A stretch of 54,545 nucleotides of DNA, taken from an uncultured Bacteroidia bacterium. Lineage in GTDB: Bacteria; Bacteroidota; Bacteroidia; Bacteroidales; UBA932. This document shows positions 16,727-25,412 of the stretch, piece after piece (the first letter of the stretch is position 1; every line of letters starts with the position of its first letter). Under the pieces are notes generated by a model. It ran no database searches, was not told where the DNA came from, and worked only from the letters and a program-made list of their open reading frames with translations. The DNA lies in contig CACZUR010000015.1 of NCBI GenBank assembly GCA_902784435.1, forward strand, positions 1 through 54,545, read 5' to 3'. A program made the position numbers and the translations under genes.

Positions 16727-18280
16727 CTACTCAAAGTAAATGATTTGGTCGTCCGACGCCTTCAGAATGCGGCGCATGGCGGCATTGCTGCGTTTACGGA
16801 CGCTGAGCACGGACTTGAAGCCCAGGGTCTGGATGGTGATGAGCGGTGTCATGGCCACCATGGCCACCACGCCGAAGGCAAAGTCCAGCACCTGGCTTTC
16901 TCCCTGCAGGCTCACACAGGCCCCGATGACCAGCGGAAGGATGAAGCTGGAGGTGAGGGGACCGCTGGCCACGCCGCCGGAGTCGAAGGCGATGGCCGTA
17001 TACAGCCGGGGAACCAGGAAAGACAGGCCCAGGGAAAGCAGGTAGCCGGGGATGAGGTAGTACAGGAGCGAGAAGCCCAGGTGTACGCGGATGACCGAAA
17101 GGCCGATGGAGGCGCCCACGCCCAGGGAGAGCGCCAGCATCATCTGCGTTTTGGTGACCTCGCCGCCGGTAATGTCCTGCACCTGGTTGTTGAGGACGTG
17201 CACGGCAGGTTCTGCCAGCACGACCACCATGCCGATGATGAAGGCGAAGCCGATGATGAGGGCGGGGTTTTGAGCGGCCAGCTGTGTGCCAATCTTGTAG
17301 CCCAGCGGCATAAAGGCCATTTCTACGGCCGACAGGAACAACACCAGGCCCACGAAGGTGTACACGATCCCGATCAGGATTTGCAGGATCTGGGTGCGGG
17401 GAAGCTTGAGGATGGTAAACTGCAGCACGAAAAACACCACCAGCAGCAGGGCGAGCGACTTGCCCACATCCCAGCAGACATCGGCCAGGAGGTATTGGTA
17501 TCCCAGCGCAAGGATGTTGTCCATGGAGTAGTCCGGGATGGCGTATTGGAGCTCGCCTTGGGACAGGAGCGACAGGGCCAGGACGGCTACGATGGGCCCC
17601 ACGGAGCACAGGGCGATGAGGCCGAAGCTGTTTTCGCTGGCATTGCGGCCGCCGATGGTCAGGGCGATACCCACACCCAGGGCCATGATGAAGGGCACCG
17701 TGATGGGACCGGTGGTAACCCCGCCGGAGTCGAAAGACAGGGCCAGCAGCGAGCCTTTCCCGCTGTCTATCAGGAGAGCCGCCAGGCAGAACAGGGCCAT
17801 GTAGCCATACAGCAGCATGGACGTGAGGTCTTTGTGGAAGACGATTTTAACGACGCCCAGCAGCAGCAGGATGCCTACGCCCACCCCGACGGTAACGATG
17901 AGTGCCGTCCCGTTCATGACGGCCGATACCTGCGCGGCCAGGACGGAGAGGTCCGGCTCGGCGATGGTGATGAGAACGCCCATCACCAGGCAGACGCTCA
18001 GCAGGACACCCAGCTTCTTGGAGGCGGTGAGGCCTTCCCCGATATAGTGGCCCATGGGAGTCATGGCCATGTCGGCCCCCAGGTTGAAGAGGCCGATCCC
18101 CAGCACCAGCAGCAAAGCGGCCACGACGAAGGTGACGAGCTCCCTGGTGCCGATATCCACCCACGGCGTAAGCGAGAGGATGAAGACGATGGCACTCACC
18201 GGAAGCACGGAGACCAGCGCTTCCTTCAGTTTTTCGCCCAGGTTGGTCAGGATTAGTTTGTAAGAAGCTTTCATACTCAT
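16727..18280 (-). CDS. Tandem DUF1538 membrane protein (UmpAB-like antiporter)
   Basis: 517 residues, about 12-14 membrane helices in two homologous halves. Each half carries IAEP/LAEP followed by a V-L segment (AEP at 107 and 356) and an FDSGGV(T/A)(T/S)GP loop (183-188 and 432-437). This is a natural fusion of the two DUF1538 units that occur as separate proteins in some bacteria; a two-component DUF1538 pair (UmpA/UmpB) has been described as a Na+(Li+,K+)/H+ antiporter. Antiport is therefore the best guess, not proven. It overlaps the porin stop by ATGA, indicating translational coupling, and is followed by two P-II-like genes that probably regulate it. Confidence 0.85.
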   Translation of the reverse strand: MSMKASYKLILTNLGEKLKEALVSVLPVSAIVFILSLTPWVDIGTRELVTFVVAALLLVLGIGLFNLGADMAMTPMGHYIGEGLTASKKLGVLLSVCLVMGVLITIAEPDLSVLAAQVSAVMNGTALIVTVGVGVGILLLLGVVKIVFHKDLTSMLLYGYMALFCLAALLIDSGKGSLLALSFDSGGVTTGPITVPFIMALGVGIALTIGGRNASENSFGLIALCSVGPIVAVLALSLLSQGELQYAIPDYSMDNILALGYQYLLADVCWDVGKSLALLLVVFFVLQFTILKLPRTQILQILIGIVYTFVGLVLFLSAVEMAFMPLGYKIGTQLAAQNPALIIGFAFIIGMVVVLAEPAVHVLNNQVQDITGGEVTKTQMMLALSLGVGASIGLSVIRVHLGFSLLYYLIPGYLLSLGLSFLVPRLYTAIAFDSGGVASGPLTSSFILPLVIGACVSLQGESQVLDFAFGVVAMVAMTPLITIQTLGFKSVLSVRKRSNAAMRRILKASDDQIIYFE

Positions 18281-19266
18281 TTGCGTTTCCAGATGGTGAA
18301 ACGCCAGGTGATGCCAATGTCGAAATTGTTGTTCCGCTGGCGGTTATCCCGGAAATAGACCGCGTGCAGGCGCAGGTTGTCGTTTCCAAGCGGGAAGTAC
18401 TCCACGCCGGCGCCGCCATAGAAGTAATTGGTACCCGCTTCAATGACGGGGTCGAAGGACAGGCCGTCCGCGTCTACGTTGGCGGCGGCATTGTACTCAT
18501 ATCCCAGCTTGGTGCACAGATTCCACTTCCCGACGCTCCAGATGGCCTTGCCGATGACCGTCCAGTCCGAGAACAGATAGCGCGCCTGCCCGAAGGCCGC
18601 CCGGTTGATGAGGTCGATGTCCACGAAGACGGGCCCCATCAGGAACTTGTTGCCCAGGGCAATCCAGTTCATCCAGCGGGTGCCGTCCGCGGCATAGGTC
18701 TGCACCAGATTGGTGCTCCAGACCGTTTTCCAGAAAGGCGCCAGCCGGCCGTCCCAGTACAGGTTGAAGGAAGCCAGATGTTCGGCCACCGGCGAACTGC
18801 AGATCTGCAGCGAGATTTTCTGGCCTGCGGCGGGGGAGTAGCTGACAATGGGGCCGAAGGAATAATAGACGCTTTGCTGGTTGGAGAAAGCGCCGTAATA
18901 ATAGACGTCGATGGGGGCCGACTCAATCTCGTAGCCGCCCACCAGCACGGCGTATTTGCCCATGGTGACAGACCACCTGGAGTTGATGTCCCAGTTCAGG
19001 TACAGGAAATCCGTGGCGTTGAAGGGCCTCTCCAGCGTAACGGGCTTGTTCAGCCGCTGGCGGATGCGGAAACTGAGTTTGTCGGTGAGGTGCCCCTTGA
19101 TGTGCAGGTTGAAATACTCTCCCTGGAACTGGGTGGGGTCTGCGGTATATTCCCATACCTGGTGGATGGTCGCCCGCGTGTCGATGGAAATCTCGTCCAC
19201 ATGGGTTTGCTGGGCATGCGCCAGGCAGCCGGCCAGCAGGAGCGGGAGCAGGATACAGCGTTTCAT
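18277..19266 (-). CDS. Phosphate-selective-porin-like (OprP/O family) outer-membrane protein
   Basis: 329 residues from MKRCILLPLLLAGCLAHAQ: signal peptide, probably Sec type I with AHA-Q cleavage (the internal LAGC could also be read as a lipobox). The mature protein has regular amphipathic beta strands and segments such as TDFLYLNWDINSRWSVTMGKYAVLVGGYE, which recall Porin_O_P proteins (a K/R-rich barrel recording its own baseline ORF). The terminal strand ITWRFTIWKRK is slightly unusual: an aromatic lies before a basic end. It starts 4 nt after the exporter stop and overlaps the DUF1538 start by 4 nt, so it belongs to the same operon. Substrate unknown. Confidence 0.72.
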   Translation of the reverse strand: MKRCILLPLLLAGCLAHAQQTHVDEISIDTRATIHQVWEYTADPTQFQGEYFNLHIKGHLTDKLSFRIRQRLNKPVTLERPFNATDFLYLNWDINSRWSVTMGKYAVLVGGYEIESAPIDVYYYGAFSNQQSVYYSFGPIVSYSPAAGQKISLQICSSPVAEHLASFNLYWDGRLAPFWKTVWSTNLVQTYAADGTRWMNWIALGNKFLMGPVFVDIDLINRAAFGQARYLFSDWTVIGKAIWSVGKWNLCTKLGYEYNAAANVDADGLSFDPVIEAGTNYFYGGAGVEYFPLGNDNLRLHAVYFRDNRQRNNNFDIGITWRFTIWKRK

Positions 19267-19270
19267 AGGC

Positions 19271-20896
19271 TTAGGCGTTAAGGGAGACTGTATGGTCCGC
19301 AAAGCGGATGACGGCCTCCCGGTGGGAGACGAAGAGGATGGTCTTCTGGCCGTGATAGCGCTTGTACAGGTTTTCCAGCAGGCCTTTTTCCGTCTCGGGG
19401 TCCAGGGCCGACGTGGATTCGTCCAGGATGAGTACGCCGCCCGGACGCAGCAGGGCGCGGGCGATGGCTACCCGCTGGGCCTGACCTTCGCTGAGCCCGC
19501 TGCCGATTTCTCCGCAGGGGGTGTCCAGGCCTTCGGGAAGGTCCAGGACGAAGGCTGCCTGGGCGGTTTCCAGCACCGCCCGCATGTCCTGTTCCGAGGC
19601 CTCCGGTGCTGCCAGCTGCAGATTGCTGCGGATGGTGCCCGACAGCAGGGTATTGCCCTGGGGAATGTACATGAAATTGCTCCGGAGCGCGCTGCCGGCG
19701 GGGAATCCCCCAATGGTCACGGACCCGTCCTGGGGCTTCAGCAGGCCCAGGATGATGCGCAGGAGCGTGCTCTTTCCCTGCCCGGTGGGGCCGGCGATGG
19801 CCGTCATCTCTCCGGCGGGGAACGTGCAGGAGAAGTCCTGCAGGATATTCTCCTGTGTGCCCGGATAGGCGTAGCTCACGTGGGAGACCACGATTTCGGG
19901 AGCGAAGGGCAGTTGGCGTTGCGGCTCCCGGGGCTCCAGTTCCAGTTCCTGGAGCTCCATCAGTCGCTCGATGGAAGTAAGGGCCTGGATGAAGGCGGGG
20001 ATTTGCCGGCCGGTTTCGGCAATGGGCCGCTGCACCTGGCCTACCAGCTGCAGGAAGGCGGTCATCATACCGTAGGTCACCGTGCCGCCGCGGATGCCGA
20101 AGACGCCCCAGAGGAATGCCGCCGCATGTCCGGCCTGAAAGCCGAAGAACATGAGCCCGCGGGCTACGGCATTGTAATTAAGGCGTTTACGGGTATTGTT
20201 CTCTACATCTTGCTGCAGCCAGCCAAACTTGTCCAGTACGCGTTCTACTTTGGTGAGGGTGAGTACCAGCACCCGGTGCTGCAGGCTTTCCTGCATGAGC
20301 TGCTGCAATTCGCTTTCGCGGGCGCGGATGGCGGCCATGAGGGCGCGGAGCTGCCGGAAAAAGAGCTTGGATCCGAATACCGTGGTAAGCATGAGGGCCA
20401 GCAATACCCACAGCAGGCTGGGGGACAGGTGCAGGAGGTAGAAACTGGCGGCAGCGAGCTGCAGCAGGGTGATGGTCATGCCCGGGATGCGGTCTATCAA
20501 AAGATCGGCCGTTACCCGGATGTCTTCTTCAAGGCGGTTCACGGTGTCTCCGGAGAGGAAACGCTCGCGGCCGTCCCATCGGCTGCGCATCACATGGGCG
20601 AACAGGTCTTTCCGGAGGAGGTTCTGCGCCTTTACCAGGTTATAACCGTCCCACCAGTTCACGAAGATGACGCTTGCCAGCTGCACGGCCAGGATGCCCA
20701 CGAACAGGCCGATGGCCGGCCCCATCGGGTCCGGCTTGACCCCGGTAGCGATGTCTACCAGGTACTTGCTGGCCCAGACGAAGGCCAGGGAAGCGGCAAT
20801 GCGCACGCAGCCAAGGGCTACGCTCACGCCCATCCGCCACCTTACCGGTGCAGACATGCCCCAGAGGGCCTTCATGCAGCTGCGGAAGCTCTTCAT
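19271..20896 (-). CDS. ABC exporter, fused permease and ATPase
   Basis: 541 residues from MKSFRSCMKA; longer frames overlap the PqqD gene in another frame and are rejected. The N-terminal ABC exporter membrane domain is about 1-310 (six helices). In the ATPase part, Walker A is GPTGQGKST (369-377), the signature LSEGQ (468-472), Walker B VLILDE (488-493) and the switch His525. There is no peptidase C39 domain. It starts 2 nt after the PqqD-like gene. With the kinase-like, peptidase and PqqD-like genes it looks like the export step for a modified peptide. A role in lipid or drug export cannot be excluded. Confidence 0.88.
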   Translation of the reverse strand: MKSFRSCMKALWGMSAPVRWRMGVSVALGCVRIAASLAFVWASKYLVDIATGVKPDPMGPAIGLFVGILAVQLASVIFVNWWDGYNLVKAQNLLRKDLFAHVMRSRWDGRERFLSGDTVNRLEEDIRVTADLLIDRIPGMTITLLQLAAASFYLLHLSPSLLWVLLALMLTTVFGSKLFFRQLRALMAAIRARESELQQLMQESLQHRVLVLTLTKVERVLDKFGWLQQDVENNTRKRLNYNAVARGLMFFGFQAGHAAAFLWGVFGIRGGTVTYGMMTAFLQLVGQVQRPIAETGRQIPAFIQALTSIERLMELQELELEPREPQRQLPFAPEIVVSHVSYAYPGTQENILQDFSCTFPAGEMTAIAGPTGQGKSTLLRIILGLLKPQDGSVTIGGFPAGSALRSNFMYIPQGNTLLSGTIRSNLQLAAPEASEQDMRAVLETAQAAFVLDLPEGLDTPCGEIGSGLSEGQAQRVAIARALLRPGGVLILDESTSALDPETEKGLLENLYKRYHGQKTILFVSHREAVIRFADHTVSLNA

Positions 20897-20898
20897 CC

Positions 20899-21168
20899 CT
20901 AGGCTTCCACTACGCCCTGTTCCACCCAGATGTCCAGAAGCTTCTGAACATCGGCGGCGGCCTGTTCGGCGCTTACCTCGTATTTGTCCAGCAGCAGCCG
21001 GACCAGGTCTTCCGAGGTAAACTCCTTGCCGGCCACCTGCTCCCACAGATAGGCGGCCGATTCGTTCAGGGACAGCATCTTGTTAAAGTTCACCTGTGCC
21101 AGGCCTTCGCCCACCACCACATACTCTCCGCAAATCTTGCGTAAGATGAATCCTTCTTTGATTTTCAT
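20899..21168 (-). CDS. PqqD-family small protein
   Basis: 89 residues. The pattern GLAQVNFNKMLSLNESAAYLW followed by a winged-helix-like C-terminus is that of PqqD proteins, which bind the leader of a precursor peptide (RiPP recognition element). It overlaps the peptidase gene by ATGA and is 2 nt from the exporter. No radical-SAM or lasso-cyclase partner lies in this window. A RiPP role is inferred from family and neighbours. Confidence 0.85.
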   Translation of the reverse strand: MKIKEGFILRKICGEYVVVGEGLAQVNFNKMLSLNESAAYLWEQVAGKEFTSEDLVRLLLDKYEVSAEQAAADVQKLLDIWVEQGVVEA

Positions 21169-21593
21169 AGGAATACTCTTCTATAAATGCCTAATATATA
21201 TCTTCTTACGGGTTTCAGGAGGCGCCACCAGCGCCCGCTGCCCGGTTGGATGACCCGTTTTCCCCGCTCGATGGACACCACCGTTCCCAGGACGTCGTCC
21301 GTGGTGCAGTGCTCCGTTCCGGCCAGGTTGCCGTCGCCCATGAGGGTGAGCGCGTTCCCTTCCATCCGGATGAGGCGGTGCAGTACATAGTGCGGACCGG
21401 GCTGGAGGCGCACCAGGAGCATGTCGCCCACCTTTACCGTGGGGAGCTTCCGCAGCGTGACGCTGTCTCTCCCGCCCCGGATGAAGGGGAGCATGCTGCT
21501 TCCCAGCGGCTTGAAAGTGACCTCCCGTCCTTCTTCCATGAGGAGGGCGGCGTCTTCCAGCAGGATCTGATTGGCGACCGTCTTCTTATCCAT
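21165..21593 (-). CDS. S24/S26-type signal peptidase-like protein
   Basis: 142 residues. The N-terminal GSSMLPFI (31-38) is the S26 box with the catalytic Ser33. Later YVLHRLI offers His72 where bacterial leader peptidase has Lys; this Ser-His arrangement is the ER/SipW-like type. There is no N-terminal membrane anchor; a basic, aromatic C-terminus is present. In such clusters these proteins are thought to cut the leader of the exported peptide. It overlaps the kinase-like gene by 8 nt and the PqqD gene by 4 nt, so all four are translated together. Confidence 0.8.
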   Translation of the reverse strand: MDKKTVANQILLEDAALLMEEGREVTFKPLGSSMLPFIRGGRDSVTLRKLPTVKVGDMLLVRLQPGPHYVLHRLIRMEGNALTLMGDGNLAGTEHCTTDDVLGTVVSIERGKRVIQPGSGRWWRLLKPVRRYILGIYRRVFL

Positions 21594-22464
21594 TCTTCGT
21601 TACGGTTGCGTGGCAAAGCAGGGCGGCGTCGCGGTCCGGCAGGCAGTCCAGCACGAAGCATGGGAGAGAGCCCGCCAGGCCTTCCAGGGTGCGGTGCCAG
21701 CCATCGGCCAGCCGATGGAAAGGCCGGAAGCCGGAGGCCGATGCCATGAGCGAAGCGTAGGCCTGGACGACAGGCAGCCGCTCTATTTTGTTGAACGGAG
21801 CCTGGCGGATGCGTACCACGGCGCCTGCCGGGACGTCCTGGGCTTTGTAGCAGGGCGTTTTCCCGCTCCAGGGACTGCCGTATACGCGCGCGCTGCCGTC
21901 CGGCATCAGGCGCAGGATGGGGTTGTCGTCGTTCAGGAGCTGCGTCCCGGGGATGTTCTGCAGCCACAGGCGGCTGTGCGTGCTTTTCCCGGTGCCGCTC
22001 TTGCCCAGGAACAGATAGCCTTTCCCTCCGTTCATCACCACGGATGCGTGCATCTCCAGCAGGCCTTTTCCGGCCGATGAAAACGCGAACAGCAGCATGA
22101 GGGTGTTGTTCAGGGCAAAGGAATCGTCCTGGCCGCAGAGGAAAAGCTGCGCCTGGGTAAAATCCGGCGAAGTGCGGAATTCACCCGCCACCGGACGCCC
22201 GGGCAAGGGGCGTACGCGGAAGCGGTAATCCCCGTTTCCGTACTGCTCGATGCAGATTTCCGGAAAACCGGGGCCGTCGTCGGTCTGGTAAACCGGCGTG
22301 ACGGGGCTTAGCGGGATGCTGTTCACCAGCTCCAGCGTGAACAGTTGTTCTTCCGCCTCCGTTTCCGTTACGCGGAATGGAGCCAGGTTTTCGGTTCCGT
22401 CCGGCAGTTCACCTTTGACGGTGAACAAGTGGCCGGCAACGCAGAATACATGAGTCTCTTTCAT
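21586..22464 (-). CDS. HPr kinase/PEPCK-like nucleotide-binding protein
   Basis: 292 residues. The C-terminal half holds a P-loop GKSGTGKST (154-162), preceded by EMHAS and followed by LLNDDNP and SPWSGK, the arrangement of the HPr-kinase C-terminal domain. The N-terminal half (1-110) is not the HprK N-terminal domain. Homologues occur in lasso-peptide and PqqD/ABC clusters, where some phosphorylate the precursor. It is first in the operon: a terminator ends the upstream gene at 22489 and a -7 element lies 7 nt before the ATG. True substrate unknown; a precursor gene is not visible in this window. Confidence 0.75.
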   Translation of the reverse strand: MKETHVFCVAGHLFTVKGELPDGTENLAPFRVTETEAEEQLFTLELVNSIPLSPVTPVYQTDDGPGFPEICIEQYGNGDYRFRVRPLPGRPVAGEFRTSPDFTQAQLFLCGQDDSFALNNTLMLLFAFSSAGKGLLEMHASVVMNGGKGYLFLGKSGTGKSTHSRLWLQNIPGTQLLNDDNPILRLMPDGSARVYGSPWSGKTPCYKAQDVPAGAVVRIRQAPFNKIERLPVVQAYASLMASASGFRPFHRLADGWHRTLEGLAGSLPCFVLDCLPDRDAALLCHATVTKNG

Positions 22465-22470
22465 ATCTTA

Positions 22471-22478
22471 CAAAGATA
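22471..22478 (-). promoter_or_regulatory. -7 element for the kinase/PqqD/exporter operon
   Basis: TATCTTTG on the minus strand, a perfect TAnnTTTG, ends 6 nt before the ATG at 22464. If used, transcription would start at or near the initiation codon, giving a leaderless or nearly leaderless mRNA. A T-rich stretch lies where the -33 box should be, but no clear TTG. Confidence 0.5.
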
Positions 22479-22488
22479 ATGAAAATCG

Positions 22489-22520
22489 TAAAAAAAGAAA
22501 GCCTTTCTACCGGGCTTTCT
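22489..22520 (-). terminator. Intrinsic terminator of the GT4 gene
   Basis: On the minus strand an 8-bp stem AGAAAGCC / GGCTTTCT with a 9-nt loop is followed by a run of T. It contains the TAG of the glycosyltransferase gene (22509-22507), so it ends that transcript and isolates the operon downstream. Confidence 0.75.
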
Positions 22521-23673
22521 TTTGATTGACTGCATCTTGGAACATCTCCGTCAGTTTTTGGGCCGACAAAGCGATGTCAAAGTTTTTCATGTGCTCCACA
22601 TATTGCCAGCCTTTTTCCCAGCGCTCCTTCGGACGGGCCAGCCAGTAATCGATCCGTTGGGCCAGGGCTTCGGGGTTCTGGACGGGGAAAACGCTGTGGC
22701 GGTCCAGGGCAAACAGGGATGTGCCGCTGTACCGGCCTTCCGCTATGATGGGAACGGCCCCCTGCTGCATGGCTTCCATGATGGACAGGCCCTCTACTTC
22801 AATATGGGCGCAGTGGATGGCCAGATCGGCCCCTGCGGCCAGTTCCCGGAGGCCCTGCCGGTCCAGGAATACGAATTGGACCGGATAGCGGATAACGCCG
22901 TCCTGCAACAGCCGGTCGCAGATTTTGCGGTAGTGCCTGGCCTCGGGACCATTCCCGGCCAGGGTAAGGCGGATGCGCTTTGCGAATTGGGAATAGCGCA
23001 GGGCTTCGAACAGGGTGGTCTGGTCTTTTTCCTTGGAAAGGCGGCTTATGCAGATGACGTCCAGGGGGCGTTCGGGGTCCAGATAGTTGTCCGGCGGGGT
23101 CAGGGGCCGGATGCAGGCGTCGGGGATGAGCCCGTTGGAAATGACGCGGAGCTGTGCCTTGAAGTGGTAACGGCGCAGGCGGTCCAGCACATTCTCCGTG
23201 GGGCACTGCACCTGCACACAGGTGTCGTAAATATGCTTCCGCCAGGCCTTCAGGAGCGTGCGGTTGGCCCAGGACCACTTGCCCATGCCCAGGGAGGTGA
23301 GAATGTTCTCCGGGTACATGTGGAAGGTGGCCGTGATGGGTTTTCCCATCTTCTGGGCCGTGCGGATAGCCCTCCACTGCAGCACGAACATCTCTTCCAG
23401 GTGCACTACATCGGCCCAGGCCACGGCTTCATCGATGGTTTTTTTGTCCCCGCTGGCGTAGCAAAAGCCCTGCGAGGAAATGAGGGGCTGGAAAATGGGG
23501 AAGTGGAATTCCTTGAGCGGAAATGCAGGCTGGGGGCTGTCCGTGGGTTTGCACCCCGACAGGAGACGGACGTCGTTTCCGGCCTCGCGGAGGGCTTTCA
23601 CCGTGCGGCGGGCCGATGCCGAAATGCCGTTGCCCGGTATGAAATAGTTGTTGATGACGAAGAGAATTTTCAT
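22507..23673 (-). CDS. Glycosyltransferase family 4
   Basis: 388 residues of GT-B fold. The N-terminal MKILFVINNYFIPGNGIS has the Gly-rich loop and ISASARRTVKAL as first helix. The donor-site half has ICISRLSKEKD and EGLSIMEAMQQGAVPI, where the EGLSIMEA stretch stands for the E-x7-E motif of GT4. No signal peptide. It probably adds a sugar in cell-surface glycan or lipid-linked sugar synthesis. It does not sit in an obvious capsule cluster. It ends in a terminator. Confidence 0.85.
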   Translation of the reverse strand: MKILFVINNYFIPGNGISASARRTVKALREAGNDVRLLSGCKPTDSPQPAFPLKEFHFPIFQPLISSQGFCYASGDKKTIDEAVAWADVVHLEEMFVLQWRAIRTAQKMGKPITATFHMYPENILTSLGMGKWSWANRTLLKAWRKHIYDTCVQVQCPTENVLDRLRRYHFKAQLRVISNGLIPDACIRPLTPPDNYLDPERPLDVICISRLSKEKDQTTLFEALRYSQFAKRIRLTLAGNGPEARHYRKICDRLLQDGVIRYPVQFVFLDRQGLRELAAGADLAIHCAHIEVEGLSIMEAMQQGAVPIIAEGRYSGTSLFALDRHSVFPVQNPEALAQRIDYWLARPKERWEKGWQYVEHMKNFDIALSAQKLTEMFQDAVNQKKAR

Positions 23674-23692
23674 AGTAGGTTTTTTGCAAAGT

Positions 23693-24589
23693 TTAGTCTT
23701 TAAATACTTTCTGCAGCATATCCTTGAACTCGTCCGTCCAGCCGCGCGGCCAGTCGTGCGAGGAAGGGAATACCTGGTAAGTATGGGCGTAGCCTTTCTT
23801 GGTCATGAAATGGTGATAGTTCACGGTCGAGGGACGCATCATGTCCCATTTGCCCGCATACAGGTAATAGCCGTAGGGCGGGTCCTGGAACTGTTTTTTC
23901 AGTTTGCTGTGCAGTTTGTGATAGAACTTCCAGCGGTAGGGATTGGGCCGGCTCATGCTCCACATGTAGGGGGAGAAAGCCCCGATGTAACCAAACAGGT
24001 CCGGGTAATTGGCCCCGAAGAAGATGCTCTGGTAGCCGCCGATGGAGAGCCCCGCAATGGCGCGGTGCCTTTTGTCAGGGACGGTGCGGTACAGGCTGTC
24101 AATCAGGCTTACCACATCGTTCACGAAGGCGCTTTCCGCCACGCCGTCCACTTCCAGGATGCTCTCGTAGGCGTCCTTGAAGCGCCCGCCGTCATAATCC
24201 TTGTCGGAGTTGTACTGGTTCAGGTTGGGCATGACAATGATGCAGTGTGCGGCCATGCCGCGCTGCCACAGGGAGTCGGCCGTGTGATAGACCTCGCCAA
24301 ATCGTATCCAGGAGGTTTCGTAGCCCCGGGCGCCGTGGAGCAGATAGAAAACGGGATAATCCTTGCCGCTGGTATAGTAATCGGCCGGAAGGTACACAAT
24401 CATGTGCCGCTCCGTGGGACCGGGAACACTGCATTTGTAGTTGTGTTCCTCTACGATGCCCTGAGGCGCGTATTCCCCCGGCCGGATGGCCGGTCCCGGG
24501 CGATATCGTTCCGAAGAAGGGTTGCGTACAATGCCGCAGGAGTACAGCAGCAAAAGCGCCATACATCCCACCAGGAGATGTTTTGTCAT
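23693..24589 (-). CDS. Lipoprotein esterase, feruloyl esterase (CE1)-like
   Basis: 298 residues from MTKHLLVGCMALLLLYSCG; the lipobox LLYSC fixes the start, although an in-frame ATG lies 16 codons upstream. The esterase-D-like alpha/beta hydrolase core shows YPVFYLLHGARGYETSW (oxyanion region), the nucleophile in GLSIGG and the histidine in PSSHDWPRG. The family removes acyl groups from sugars, for example feruloyl or acetyl groups on polysaccharides. The lipoprotein anchor suggests action at the outer membrane or periplasm. No PUL genes are near. Its own upstream region holds the yebC terminator. Confidence 0.8.
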   Translation of the reverse strand: MTKHLLVGCMALLLLYSCGIVRNPSSERYRPGPAIRPGEYAPQGIVEEHNYKCSVPGPTERHMIVYLPADYYTSGKDYPVFYLLHGARGYETSWIRFGEVYHTADSLWQRGMAAHCIIVMPNLNQYNSDKDYDGGRFKDAYESILEVDGVAESAFVNDVVSLIDSLYRTVPDKRHRAIAGLSIGGYQSIFFGANYPDLFGYIGAFSPYMWSMSRPNPYRWKFYHKLHSKLKKQFQDPPYGYYLYAGKWDMMRPSTVNYHHFMTKKGYAHTYQVFPSSHDWPRGWTDEFKDMLQKVFKD

Positions 24590-24601
24590 AGTTATTTCAT
24601 A

Positions 24602-24636
24602 AAAAAAACCGGGCCCGAGCGAGGTCCGGCTTTTCA
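24602..24636 (-). terminator. Terminator of the TPR-yebC operon
   Basis: On the minus strand CCGGACC / GGCCCGG (one mismatch, 7-nt loop) is followed by a run of eight T. It lies 16 nt after the yebC stop and just before the esterase ATG. Confidence 0.65.
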
Positions 24637-24652
24637 CTGGGTTTAGGAAGAA

Positions 24653-25411
24653 CTACTCGGCCTCGGGGGCCAGGGTGGTGTACACGTTGGTGACGTCTTC
24701 GTCGTCTTCCAGCAGGCCGGTGAGCTTGTCCAGGGTGGCGCGCTGTTCCGGCGTGACCTCTTTCAGGTCCACGTTGGGAATCTGTTCAAAGCCGCCGGAA
24801 ACCAGCTCGTAGCCTTTTTCTTCGATGTACTTCTGGATTTGGCCATAGGCGGTGTAGTCTCCGTAGATGGAGATTTCCACCGTTACGTTTTCGTCCTCGT
24901 CCTCCACTTCCTGTTTGAACACTTCCTCTGCGCCGAAGTCGATGAGCTCCAGCTCCAGTTCTTCCACGTCGATGGGGGCGGCGGGGTTTTCCTTGATGCG
25001 GAACACGCACTTGTGGTCGAACATGAAGGCCACGCTGCCGCTGGTTTGCAGGGAGCCGCCGCACTTGGTGAAGTAGCTGCGGACATTGGCCACGGTGCGG
25101 GTGTTGTTGTCCGTCGCGGCCTCTACCAGATAGGCGATGCCGAAGGGACCAAAGCCTTCATAGACCAGTTCCTTGAAGTCGCCGGTCTTGGCCTCGGTGG
25201 CCTTCTTGATGGCGCGCTCGATGTTTTCCTTGGGCATCTGCTCGGATTTGGCCTCGGCGATGAGGGCGCGGAGACGGGGGTTGCCCGTTACCTCTGCACC
25301 GCCCTGCTTCACGGCGATGGTGATTTCCTTGCCCAATTTGGTGAAGGTCTTGGCCATGTGGCCCCAACGCTTCATCTTGCGTTCCTTGCGGAATTCAAAA
25401 GCTCTTCCCAT
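24653..25411 (-). CDS. yebC: YebC/PmpR-family protein
   Basis: 252 residues, normal family length, from MGRAFEFRKERKMKRWGHMAKTF; the upstream extension is an artefact. Characteristic segments are KRWGHMAKTFTKLGKEI, PKENIERAIKKA, EGFGPFGIA, TDNNTRTVANVRS and a Gly-Ser-rich loop GGSLQTSGSVAFMF. YebC proteins act in translation of polyproline stretches in some bacteria and were earlier annotated as DNA-binding regulators; which applies here is not visible. It starts 1 nt after the TPR gene stop and ends with a terminator. Confidence 0.95.
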   Translation of the reverse strand: MGRAFEFRKERKMKRWGHMAKTFTKLGKEITIAVKQGGAEVTGNPRLRALIAEAKSEQMPKENIERAIKKATEAKTGDFKELVYEGFGPFGIAYLVEAATDNNTRTVANVRSYFTKCGGSLQTSGSVAFMFDHKCVFRIKENPAAPIDVEELELELIDFGAEEVFKQEVEDEDENVTVEISIYGDYTAYGQIQKYIEEKGYELVSGGFEQIPNVDLKEVTPEQRATLDKLTGLLEDDEDVTNVYTTLAPEAE

Positions 25412-25412
25412 A

